A DNA stretch of 64,000 nucleotides. Origin: Owenia fusiformis (Eukaryota > Annelida > Polychaeta > Sabellida > Oweniidae). This document shows positions 40,326 through 50,435 of this stretch, in pieces. Numbering within the stretch: the stretch's first letter is position 1; each line of letters begins with the position of its first letter. The notes under the pieces are model-generated. The model saw only the letters and a program-made list of their open reading frames with translations, was not told where the DNA came from and made no database searches. The position numbers were made by a program, and so were the translations under genes. The stretch is from positions 21,590,931-21,654,930 of the forward strand of contig CAIIXF020000003.1 of NCBI GenBank assembly GCA_903813345.2, in the 5' to 3' direction.

Positions 40326-41250
40326 ATTACTTTGGTTAAAATTTAGATTTTAGAATTGCGAATTCCTGCAAAGCAGCCATTTTGAATTTTCTGGGGTACA
40401 AATCTGAAAAATAATACCATAATTGTGATCTACTCCAAAATTCCTTCAATTTGAGTATTATATAGCCATACGTTGAAGGGATCGAAAAATTATTGCGAAA
40501 TCGTACATTAGACGGCCATTTTGAATTTTACGAGGTTCGAATCAGAAAAAAGATAAAATATTTACAATCTACTCTTAATTTCCTTTCATTTGAGTATAAT
40601 AAAGCTATACTTCAGAAAGATCTAAAAATTAGCAAAAATTTCTGTTTTCCTGACCCCCCCCCATACACGGCCCCTGGGGTCAGGATGAAAAACACAGAAT
40701 ATATGTGAAATAGATAGATGTTGCGAAAATACTACCAAAATTTCAAACAATAATATTAATTACTTTGGTTTAGAATGGAAAATTCAAGCCATCTTGAAAA
40801 AATCCATTTTGAATTTTCTGAGGTACAAATCTGAAAAGTAATACCATAATTGTGATCTACTCCAAAATTCCTTCAATTTGAGTCTTATATAGCCATACTT
40901 TGAAGGAATCGAAAAATTATTGTGAAATCGTACATTAGACGGCCATTTTGAATTTTACGAGGCTCGAATCAGAAAAAAGATACAATATTTGCAATCTACT
41001 CTTAAATGCCTTTCATGTGAGTATAATAAAGCTATACTTCAGAAAGATCTAAAAATTAGCGAAAATTTCTGTTTTTCTGACCCCCCATACATGGCCCCTG
41101 GGGGTCAGGATAAAAAACACGGAATATATGTGAAATAGATAGATGTTTGGAATATATTACCAAAATTTCAAACAATAATATTAATTACTTTGGTTTAGAA
41201 TGAAAAATTTATGATTTTTGCGAAAGAGTCCCGTCATTTTTAAAGCGGCG
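40326..41250. repeat. Tandem duplication, about 427-bp period, with internal halves
   Basis: gaattttctg at 40384 and 40811, and tcgtacattagacggccatt at 40501 and 40928, give an offset of 427 bp. A third start (attactttggtttagaatg, about 41184) diverges quickly. Each unit is itself two related halves about 139 bp apart, both containing ccattttgaatttt and a tataRtaaagc/tatatagcc-like block. No protein is encoded. Confidence 0.88.
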
Positions 41251-41352
41251 GCCATCTTGAAAAAATTATTTTTTGCGTAAAACTATTCATCAATATACAT
41301 CTTTCCACCAAATATGAAGAAAATCCGTCAACCGATATTTGAGTTATCTTCC

Positions 41353-41437
41353 GGACGGACAGACGGACGGACGGACGGACTGACGGACTGACGGACTGAC
41401 GGACTGACAGACTGACGGACTGACGGACGGACGGAGG
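41353..41437. repeat. GACG/GACT tetranucleotide array
   Basis: An interrupted run of ggac/gacg/gact tetramers is followed by a conserved-looking tail, cttcgttcgttgggataatt. The preceding segment, tttccaccaaatatgaagaaaatcc, leads straight into it. Such a block at the end of a dispersed element recurs in marine invertebrate genomes. The element class is uncertain. Confidence 0.85.
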
Positions 41438-41616
41438 GCTTCACTATATCCCTACCGAACTTCGTTCGTTGGGATAATTAAAGTGCATGGGTTTATGTAT
41501 ATGTACACAGACATAAAAAATAGCTAGAAATCCAAGATTATTTTGCTATCCTTGTTCAAAAGTTATGTAGTAGATTGCAGACATATATTGTGAAATACTT
41601 TTTAGTTTATACTTAC

Positions 41617-41664
41617 AGATATGGGAACCCCTGGGTGACCATCCTCATCCCCATCAGCTGTGCT
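41617..41664 (-). CDS. SOWAH gene, coding micro-exon 5 (acidic linker)
   Basis: This is a 48-nt exon with a TTTTCAG acceptor and a GTAAGT donor on the minus strand. It encodes 16 residues (181-196), STADGDEDGHPGVPIS, an acidic, Gly/Pro-containing linker. It lacks a diagnostic motif. It is supported by the paired strong splice sites, by matching phase 0 on both sides and by its position between two well-supported exons. As a 48-nt phase 0-0 exon it is a natural candidate for alternative inclusion. A partial copy of the GTGGTGACAT-family element lies about 30 bp upstream of its acceptor in transcript terms. Confidence 0.7.
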
Positions 41665-41693
41665 CTGAAAATATAACAATACATATGATAAAA

Positions 41694-41806
41694 CAAGGCA
41701 TAACACCCAAAACGATACCACCAAACACCAACGGCCAAATAACAACCACGGCAAACCGTCCAGAAAAATGTTGTGATGAGACTATAACAATATGTCACCA
41801 CTTCTA
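41694..41806. mobile_element. GTGGTGACAT-family element, copy 5 (3'-truncated)
   Basis: aaggcataaca, then accaccaaacaccaac, then gactataacaatatgtcaccactt match the other copies, but the closing ggtggtgacat arm is missing. It lies just upstream of the exon 5 acceptor on the transcript. Confidence 0.65.
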
Positions 41807-44800
41807 CTTAATGAGAACTGAAATAGCTAAGTTTCCTAGGTTCCACAACAGGGGACATTACATTGGTGACATCCCCATCTGTGAACTGGAGATGGTATAG
41901 GCTTAAGGTATCTCAGTAGTTTGGTGGATTAATGCCTTATGGTGGCACAAGTGGATATATCTAACCAAGCAGAGCAATTATTCAACTCTGCCTGACTTAA
42001 TACATCATTTTATTTCTGCACTTATTAGGAATAAGAAATATCACCAAAACAAAATGTTATCTTAGTATCTGACAAATTCAAGGTATTCAAAATTATATGT
42101 AATACAGTATAAACAATCATCAATGATCTACCCGGAGGGGTATTTTACCTGTAAGTAATAGTCTAAAATCTTCAATGAGGATGTCTTATCTGGTAATATG
42201 GGAATTGAACAGACTAGAGCATGTCAGTGAATGAAAAACAAGATGGATTTAATAACGAACTAGCAATTAATTATTTTAGCCATTAAAAGATACAGATGAC
42301 AACGATTAGAAGATACAAGATGGACCTGTGATAGAGAATGATGAATCTCACTTTTATAACAAAAGTAACAATTGGAGAGAGACTTTTTTCTTATCAATTT
42401 CACACTTCTTCAGGCTGTATATAAAATTTCAAATTTTAAGAAGGAGACAGTTTTGTCCCACCATAGTTTCAAATTTGAAGCATTTTCATTGGTTGATTTT
42501 GGTCACATGATGTTAAAATGCAAGAGGTTTAGAGTACAATGTTTCTATTGTTTTTAAATGATGAAAAAATGAAGCAAAGATATGAAGTTCAGCCTAAAAG
42601 ATTTTCCCAATTGTTGCTACCCCTCAGGAATTGTCAAAATTTGAATGAAAATCTGAATACATCTGAGTGGTCAGTGTTAATTACAGGCTACAGGCGTCAA
42701 AATCTCAATCCATCACGTTTAATTGACTTGCAATTGTATTCCTTTTATTGTTGATAGTGTTTTATTATCCATGTAAAAAACTGGCATCTTGTAAAAAGTT
42801 TCAATTTTGATGGATATATCAGATACCCCGTGGTTATCATTTTAAGAATGCTGATCGTTTTACTTGAATTTTATGATGATGGGAGATGTAATATAATCAC
42901 ACTCTGTAGAGCTGGCCTTGCTTTCATAACAGAAGGCAATCGGAAAAATATAGAAAATGTTAATTCTAGTATTACGAAGAAATTAGCAAATAGAGCAATG
43001 TACAAATAATCCTAAGATGTAGATGTCCTAGCTTTGGGTGTAAGAAGAATAATGTTGACAGCCAGATTCGCAAGTAAAAGAACTTCTGAAAAATGAAAAT
43101 ATTTTAAAGCCAAACTCCATGGGGTTTTGTAATTTGGACATGACATTGGAATGTTGGGATGTTATCGCCCAGAATTGGTCAAACAATGAGCTACATATAT
43201 GTGTACAAATTATAGTCAATTATATAGAAATCAAACCACAAAGAACTTATCAAATTATAGTTATCAGAGTCACATAAAAACGATCCCTTGGGTCAGGCCA
43301 GAATCACTGAATCAGATGATTAGTGAAAATATTTTGAATTTTTCAGAGAAAAGTCTTAACAATGACAATGACCCGGGGTAAAAAAGGCTGATGTAGGGAC
43401 TCCCAATATATTTACTGAGACCATATTGGAATATAAGTCATATATGGATTACGGAAATCATCAGTAATTTACCGGAAGAAAATAATAATTAAAGATGACA
43501 TAGGGTCAAAATAATGATTCCATATCCTGCATGTGAAATGACCATCAATTTTCAGCAATATTTCACCTTATGGGCAATTACATTAACGGTAATAAGGTGA
43601 TGATAAAATTGCGACCTAACCCGACCTTCGATGACCTATATAACCCAGCCTTCTGTTGTCCAGAGATAGCGAGTTAATAGCAATCACTACAATGTTGAAT
43701 GGTGTTCATAATTTCATTATAATTGTGGTTTTATGAACTGAGTGCTGCTGGGTAATTAGGCCAGAGATGACAAAATACTTGTGTCCTTTCAAAAGGATTC
43801 CAGGTTCAAACCTTTAGATCCCCTTTAAATCTATCATACCATTACTATTTTTTGAATCTGTAAACATATACATGTTGAGATTTGATACAGTATTTCATGT
43901 GAGTCCTTGGTAGCAACTTTCTTTGTTAATTAACAAAGAATACCATTCTCTCAGTGACATTCTTTTTGAGGGTGACTTAAAAATGTTGATTCTAATAAAA
44001 TATCCCATCTTGCCACTGATTGATGGGGTACATCATGACTATAATCAAAGTTGTCAAATATGGAAGATGACATTTTTGATTTCTTAAATTCAAACCTACA
44101 ATTATGTGCTGATCCTGTAGTGTGGGATTGTTGAGTATTTCATGGATTTGGTTTACCTTGATCTCTTGTGGCTTGTTCTACTGACAAATGTATTAAAAGA
44201 CTCTATTTTCGGTTATAGGAGGAATTTCAAAATACTAAGCTATGAATTATGGGGTTTCAAGTGTGTTTGTGTTTTTCACATGTTGCCCCAAGTGCCTTTA
44301 TTAAAACATGTCAGGATGAATTCTCAATTTTCGTTTTTATCATTATTATGACGCTTATTTCATCAAATCAGATTTATCGTTGATGCCCCCTATCAACTTT
44401 TCAGAATTTTGTCAAGAAAATATTACGACGAAAACACATGTTACAGTTGTCATTCATAAATACATTGATAGCCTGGAGGTCAATTTCAAAATAAGAAAAA
44501 TGACAAGATCATTGAAAAGAAATCTTGAGAGATGCATGATCACGATGCAGAAAATACTTCATAAAATCCACTGAAGCATATCGTCATATTTTCAACAATA
44601 GACATAAAACAATCATTTTTAATCGTAACCATATGGTCGCACCTTCACTTCATTATTAATCTTCCACATACAATAAACATTCAAAATGAACCCATCTTTA
44701 GTTCAAATACACATTTATATTGTCTTTTAGGGGATAAGATACTTATTTGGGGTTAATGTAAAACAGGTGAATTATACCTTCAATTCCAGAGAAAATGTGC

Positions 44801-45029
44801 AAGATTTACTGTTTATTAATCAAAATTAAATGAAGGGTTCATAATTGTTGGTCATAAATCAAGATTTTCAAATATAAAATATAATTTATGACAAAATATC
44901 TAGAAAAAGAAACTTGTTGAACCCTCAACTGATTTTGTCTTTCTATATATCACAGGTGACTACTTTGGATTATTCATATAAAATACAAGTATAGTATAAT
45001 CACAATAAAATGCAATGTAGTCTCATATA

Positions 45030-45703
45030 CAGTAAACCCTAAGGGGCGGGGTCAAAATATCGATGTTCATATGGAGACGAAAGTACTTTCGCGAGGGGGG
45101 AGGGGGTTTTTGGGCACTTTCGTTGACCAAAAAAACATCGATAATTCGGATCTGATATACAAAAAATAATTGGACTTACCCACTTTTTCTGGCGCTATGT
45201 TCTGATAAAAAGGCTTGTTTTCAATAGTTCATGAGCTTTTTTGTGTGATAGGTCCAAAATATCGGTAGATAAAGACGATAATTCGATCATTTTTCAAATA
45301 AATTCCGTACTTTTCCCTCCTCCTTTTGAAGAGTTCAATGCAGTTAAATTGCGAACGTGTGTTAATTCACCGTAATAATAACCCGGCAAATAGGATACGA
45401 TTATGCCTCTCATCACGGGTTCCAAATCATTTGACAGTCACCGAAAATCAATGTTTTTTTGAAGTGACCTAAGCTTTCGTCTAGAGGGGGGTGGGGGGGT
45501 TGTTGTCCAAACGAAATTACTTTTGTCTCCATATGAACATTGATATTTTGACCCCGCCCCTAAGTGGAACACTTAACCTCTAAAAGGTGTTCCACTTGGG
45601 AGATGTTTCACTTGTAGGGGTTAATTTAACATTAAGTCAGTTGATTATGGGACTCTGAAAAGTGTTCCAATAACAGTGTTCCACTTCTAGAGGTGTTCCA
45701 CTG
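45030..45703. mobile_element. Pogo/Tigger-like MITE split by a nested insertion
   Basis: The outer element starts CAGTaaaccc after TA (45028-45029) and ends ggtgttccactg before TA (45704-45705). Without the inserted DNA it would be about 153 bp. Repeated gtggaacac and gtgttccac motifs form its inverted arms. TA flanks and CAGT ends fit Tc1/mariner-pogo elements. Confidence 0.7.
45043..45560. mobile_element. Harbinger-like non-autonomous element, 518 bp
   Basis: Inverted ends of about 49 bp begin GGGGCGGGGTCAAAATATC at 45043 and at 45560 on the opposite strand, with three mismatches seen. The flanks are TAA at 45040-45042 and 45561-45563. A TWA target duplication with G-rich ends is the hallmark of PIF/Harbinger elements. 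No transposase is encoded. Confidence 0.8.
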
Positions 45704-45843
45704 TATATTTAAAAATTAAACGAAACAGTTATAGACTCTAGTATTAGGCAATATATTGTGATATTTTATGAATCAATGAAAAAATTAAGCAAATATGATT
45801 TTTAAGCAACAACAAAGCTGGTAAGTGTAAATAGTTAATATAC

Positions 45844-45993
45844 CTTATCTCTATCCTTTCTCCTATTTTGTACAGCATTTACACTAATGTCTGTCTCAGA
45901 TACAATCTTATTCAAATGTTTCGCTCTTTCTTTAACGTTCATCGCTGATGGGGAATTTTCTTTCTTGTCTTCTGGTCTCTCTTCAGGAGATAG
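45844..45993 (-). CDS. SOWAH gene, coding exon 4 (basic conserved segment)
   Basis: This exon encodes residues 131-180. It starts with an acidic stretch rich in Glu, Asp and Lys, then carries VKERAKHLNKIVSE at residues 150-163. I recognise this as the short amphipathic basic segment found between the SOWAH domain and the ankyrin repeats in sosondowah proteins. Its function is not established. The exon ends in a strongly basic tail (NRRKDRDK), which could act as a nuclear-localisation-like patch (inference only). The acceptor is CTTTCAG and the donor GTATAT, which is weaker than the others. Both junctions are phase 0 and the exon is 150 nt, a symmetric cassette. It sits between the tandem repeats of intron 3 and the nested transposons of intron 4. 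Confidence 0.85.
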
Positions 45994-46032
45994 CTGAAAG
46001 TACAGTGTAGAAACAATATTAATATAATAATA

Positions 46033-46205
46033 TAATAAAACCTGTATATCTGAACACCTGTCTTATCAAAATTTCAATGTGAACACGTTTTGGTCCCATT
46101 TTTCAATCTGCTGAAAAATCTCAAAATGTGAACACCTGTGAATACCTGAAAATCTGAACACTTTTGATCAGTTACAGTGGTGTTTGTAGCAGAAAGGTTT
46201 AATTA
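46033..46205. mobile_element. Pogo/Tigger-like MITE, decayed
   Basis: The left end reads aataaaacctgtatatctgaacacctg and the interior has gtgaacac and gaacactttt motifs. The right end has an aaggttt remnant. It shares the architecture of the better preserved copies at 16.8 and 18.5 kb. It lies about 40 bp upstream of the exon 4 acceptor on the transcript. Confidence 0.55.
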
Positions 46206-46879
46206 TTTGTTTGTTTTTGATGATTAGTTTGTCAAGTAATGCAAATGAATAAGGGAGCAGTATTAACAAATGTAAATATATCTCCCATTTTCTCCTGCAG
46301 GAGAGTTCAGATCAGCAACTACATTTTTGCTACAACATTTTATCAAAATCACAAAAAAATAAATATTGAATAATACATATGATATACAACAAAAAGATAA
46401 AGAATACTGTACATTCAGTCCCATGATGTATATATTCATTATATCCACAATCTATGTCCTCATTTATACATCCAGTGTGAAATATAGAAAGCAACACTAG
46501 CAATATGCAACCTTGTGTGCGACCTACTAAATATATCCACAATATATACTGTGATCAAAAACACAATGCAAAACAACTAAGCAATTCATTGATGATTCAT
46601 TTAATAAATTAAGTGATAGTGACTTGATTAGGAAAACAATAAACAATCATGTTTTACACAATAGTTGAAAATTGAATAAGATGGCCAGAGGTAGGGTACG
46701 TTGAGTTACAAATACATGCATTGTTATATCCTTCTAACTATCGTGAATAAATTATAAGTTTTCTCATGATTTGTATTCAATGATACATGTAAATGAATCA
46801 GATTATGGAAAACTAGTACACAATGACTATGAGGTGTTTGTTAAAGATAAGGGGTGCTTATTAGACAGCGGTCTGCGAT

Positions 46880-47105
46880 AAGGAAGTGTTCATCTGTAAT
46901 ATGGCTGCTCTTCAATAAGGGAGGCATTCATCTGTAAGAGATGTGTTTTTCTGTAAGAGAGAAATTTATCTGAAAGAAGAAGTCTTCATCAGTAAGAGAT
47001 GTGTTCTTCAGTATGAGAGGTTTAGTGTTCTTCTCTAAGAGAGGTGTTCTTTTGTAAGAGAAGTGTTCATCTAAAAGAGAGGTGTTCATCTGTGAGAGGT
47101 TCCAA
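46880..47105. repeat. Decayed tandem repeat (gtaagagaggtgttcatct type)
   Basis: About ten degenerate copies of a unit of about 20 bp resembling ctgtaagagaggtgttcat are present, with many substitutions and indels. The aggtgttcat part resembles the inner part of the pogo-like elements nearby, which may be its source (inference). Confidence 0.65.
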
Positions 47106-48892
47106 TATACTCAATAATAAGTTTACTATTTAAGTATTTTCACAACTTGATATGAGTGTTTGATGTGTGTTTTCTACAGCAAAATTTTTACTTTCAGGGA
47201 GGGTTACCACTCTACTTCATGATGTACGTATGTCGTATAAAAGCACAATGAATACCCCTACAGTACATAAACAAATGAAAATCAGTGCAAATTAGAGGAA
47301 TCACCACAGAATATTGTTAAAACAGTCGAGACAATATCCATCACTTTGAAAATGTAAGAGAATCAAAATCTCATGATGAATTCAAATGAGAGTGACGCCT
47401 TTCCTTATATGGATCTAAACAGATGCAGGAGAAAATGTTTTGTCTGGCATCATTCAACATTGGGATATAACAAGCCTATAATGGAGACGGTGTGAGCTCT
47501 GAGATACAACTGATAGCGCTTGTACTTTCTCCATTGTCTCTTACAATTCATTCAATTAGGCTTCTAATCCCCTAGATTAGCATCAATGGAAACAACTAAT
47601 CGCTAAAACAAATGTCTAATCTGCTATCTGATTTTGTAATCTATATCCTTGTCAAAACACTTCACATTGTAGAAACATTTGTTTTTTAACCAAATTATGT
47701 TTTAAAAATCTGATAAATAATACATATAAAATAAATTTTATTTTGAATGGTTCTGTGGTCGAATATTAAAAAGTAATTATGTCGGGTGATTTTGAATAGG
47801 GGAGGGGGTTTTCATAAAAAGGGTAAGCGTATATTTTACTGATCATTTCAATTAAAAAGAGAGACACAGAGGCAGGACTTTGTCATTGGGACCTGATAGG
47901 CATCAGTTAAGCCCTACATACACACAGACACACGAGGTAAATGTTTCAAGGATCCCAACTTTTGAAATTTCTGAAATAAGAAAATTTAGAGAAAAGGAAA
48001 GAAATCAACAAGACCAAGATACTTGTATGAGAGCTAAATCCAATAATTTCTAAATTTTAAATTATAAAAAACAACAACTATGAAAGAATGTTTTTGGTTT
48101 AAGTTATACAGAAATTCAACCAAATATCATTTGAAAGAGTTTCAAAGATATACTTTAAAGATAGCTAGATCCCCAACTCTAAGGATAAAATCTACAACTC
48201 GTCAATTTTAGAGATGTCTACTGAATATGATTGGCATAACTTTTCTCGGAAATGCATTTTCTATTCAACAAAAAAATTGACATTTTGTTTCGGGCAAGGA
48301 ACATGATAATTCATGTTCTATTTCGTGTTTCACTCGATGTTTTACACGCAATGTTTTGTACTCAGCTCTCGAGATATGTAGCACATACACAAAACTTTAA
48401 CCCAAAATCTTGTTCCAACATTTTAGCCATCTGGCTAATTGCATGAAAATTGAAATTGAACAAAATGAACAATATCCGCAACAAAAGAGACGATTTTCAG
48501 CACTTTGGAGGTAATTTGAAGCAGTATACCTAAGAGCCTGTTTGACAGGGGTTCACATAAACTAAATGTTTTAATAGATATTCCATCTATTGTTGCTTTT
48601 GTTGTGCCGTAAGTGGACAAGGCTGCGTCTTTAATGCCCCTAAGCATTATGGGATGTCTCAAATGATGATTGGTCAAACGAGGGTTGGAACACTTTACCT
48701 AATCTTAAAATTAATACACAGTTGCTGGGAATAAACACAAGGCAATTGAGCGAATTTCTTTTTTATATACATTTATAAATTTCACTTCGTCCTTAGTTTT
48801 AGCTTAGGTATCTACAGTTCCCACTCTTTCACCAAAGCCTTCTGCGCAGCTAAGCAGGGGTCTAGTTCATCAGAATGTTAAGAATTTAGGCC

Positions 48893-49045
48893 AATAGCCA
48901 GGGGGAGCTCAGGAGGTTCAAAAATTCTTTCAAAATCGTGCAGTTTTTCACCATTCTGAGCACTTTTCAAGTGATTTTGACCCATTATTGCCTTGGACTT
49001 TTGAAAAGTGAAGCCCTCCCCTGGAAAAAGCTGGCTACCAGCCTG
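48893..49045 (-). mobile_element. Dispersed repeat with gtagccagggg-type end, minus-strand copy
   Basis: On the minus strand this reads ggtagccagctt, then aatcacttgaaaagtgctcagaatggtg and gattttgaaagaatttttg. It is similar to the plus-strand copy at 23189-23325. Similar openings occur in many marine invertebrate repeats. I cannot place the family. Confidence 0.65.
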
Positions 49046-49839
49046 GAACCATAAAGGATTATAACTTTTGATACAACCCTCCAATAATGCAGTAAATGCA
49101 CAACTGTTCCTCATTTTAATTAAACTAAAGACAAAACACCTGTATGGTCTTGACCCATAGGGCAGGAGCAATTGCCAGGTTACCCCTTAAGGAAATTGTC
49201 CAAATTGCTAACATTTTCATTTCCTATCTGTACAGAAAACACATGTTTGCTGCTTGATTTTTGCAGTTAATAACTATACTTCAGCAAGTTTTGTTAATTT
49301 GTCTAAATATAATCACAGTCATTTATGCAGTAAATGATAAGCTGGAGATAATTTTTTAAAATATCAACATTGATATACACCATTTTATTGACAATATTTG
49401 TGAATGAAAAATCTGTAGAAAAAAGTTTTGAAAAATGTTTTGAGGCCACTTAACGTTTTCTTTTTCTAAAGTTAAGGATCATTTATAAAGTTAATAAATA
49501 TCATTTAACAATATCATATTAACCACTAATGAAGAAAGAATATTTTGCAAGCCCAAGGCACTGACAGACCGTTCATTGACAGTCAATTTCTCAATTAATG
49601 GATCTATTTCACATAATTATCATATCAGTTGCTTTACTTAATTCCTGGGCGTCTTTCATACGCACCCATGGGGAGTTGAATTAAAAGACAATTTGCCAGA
49701 GTCTTTGATTGCTTTTACCAATTATATGAAAGATTTCACTTTTATTGCTTCATCTTGGAAATCGTTGATTCATTGATGTTTTCATTTGTTTGAAAATATA
49801 TTATATGGTAATTTTTCATTAACTTGTTTGGTGCCCTCC

Positions 49840-50435
49840 CATATGTTTGGTTCTTTCTCATATGTTTGGTATTCTCTCATATTTGATACTCTCACATGTT
49901 TGGTACTCATGTTTGATACTTTCTCATATGTTGGGTACTCTCTCATATGTTGGGTACTTTCTCATATGTTTGATACTTTCTCATATGTTGGGTACTCTCT
50001 CATATGTTGGGTACTTTCTCATATGTTTGATACTTTCTCATATGTTGGGTACTCTCTCATATGTTGGGTACTTTCTCATATGTTTGATACTTTCTCATAT
50101 GTTGGGTACTCTCTCATATGTTGGGTACTTTCTCATATGTTTGGTACTCTCTCATATGTTGGGTACTTTCTCATATGTTTAGTACTCTCATATTTGGTAC
50201 TCCCTCATATGTTTGGTACTCTCTCCTATTTGGTACTTTCTCATATGTTTGTTACACTCTATTTTGGTTCTTCCTCATATGTTTGGTACTCTCTCATATG
50301 TTTGATACTTTCTCATATCTTGGGTACTTTCTCACATTTGGTACTCTCACATGTTTTGTATATATGGTCTTATATCTTATATGTTCTGTTTCATATATGT
50401 GGTACTCCTTCATATTTGGGCTCTCTCTTATATTT
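49840..50435. repeat. 19-bp tandem repeat with 57-bp higher-order period
   Basis: The unit is ctcatatgttgggtactyt with cycling variants ending gggtactct, gggtacttt and tgatacttt. In the middle of the array three 19-mers form a regular 57-bp block. The edges are decayed. Because 19 is not a multiple of 3, long open frames appear in more than one reading frame. These are by-products of the repeat. Confidence 0.95.

Larger units (their letters stand above)
32138..41616 (-). other. SOWAH intron 5
   Basis: This intron of about 9.5 kb has a GTAAGT donor and a TTTCTAG acceptor. It carries the 427-bp duplication with GACG array, the decayed minisatellite at 37.5-38.0 kb, a partial pogo-like segment near 36.95-37.08 kb, a C tract near 33.82 kb and short dispersed repeats. 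Between these it is AT-rich with no gene that I can support. Confidence 0.8.
41665..45843 (-). other. SOWAH intron 4
   Basis: This intron of about 4.2 kb has a GTATAT donor and a TTTCAG acceptor. It holds the nested transposon pair at 45.03-45.70 kb and a partial GTGGTGACAT-family copy near the exon 5 acceptor. The AT-rich 41.9-45.0 kb stretch contains only short open frames without recognisable domains. Confidence 0.8.
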
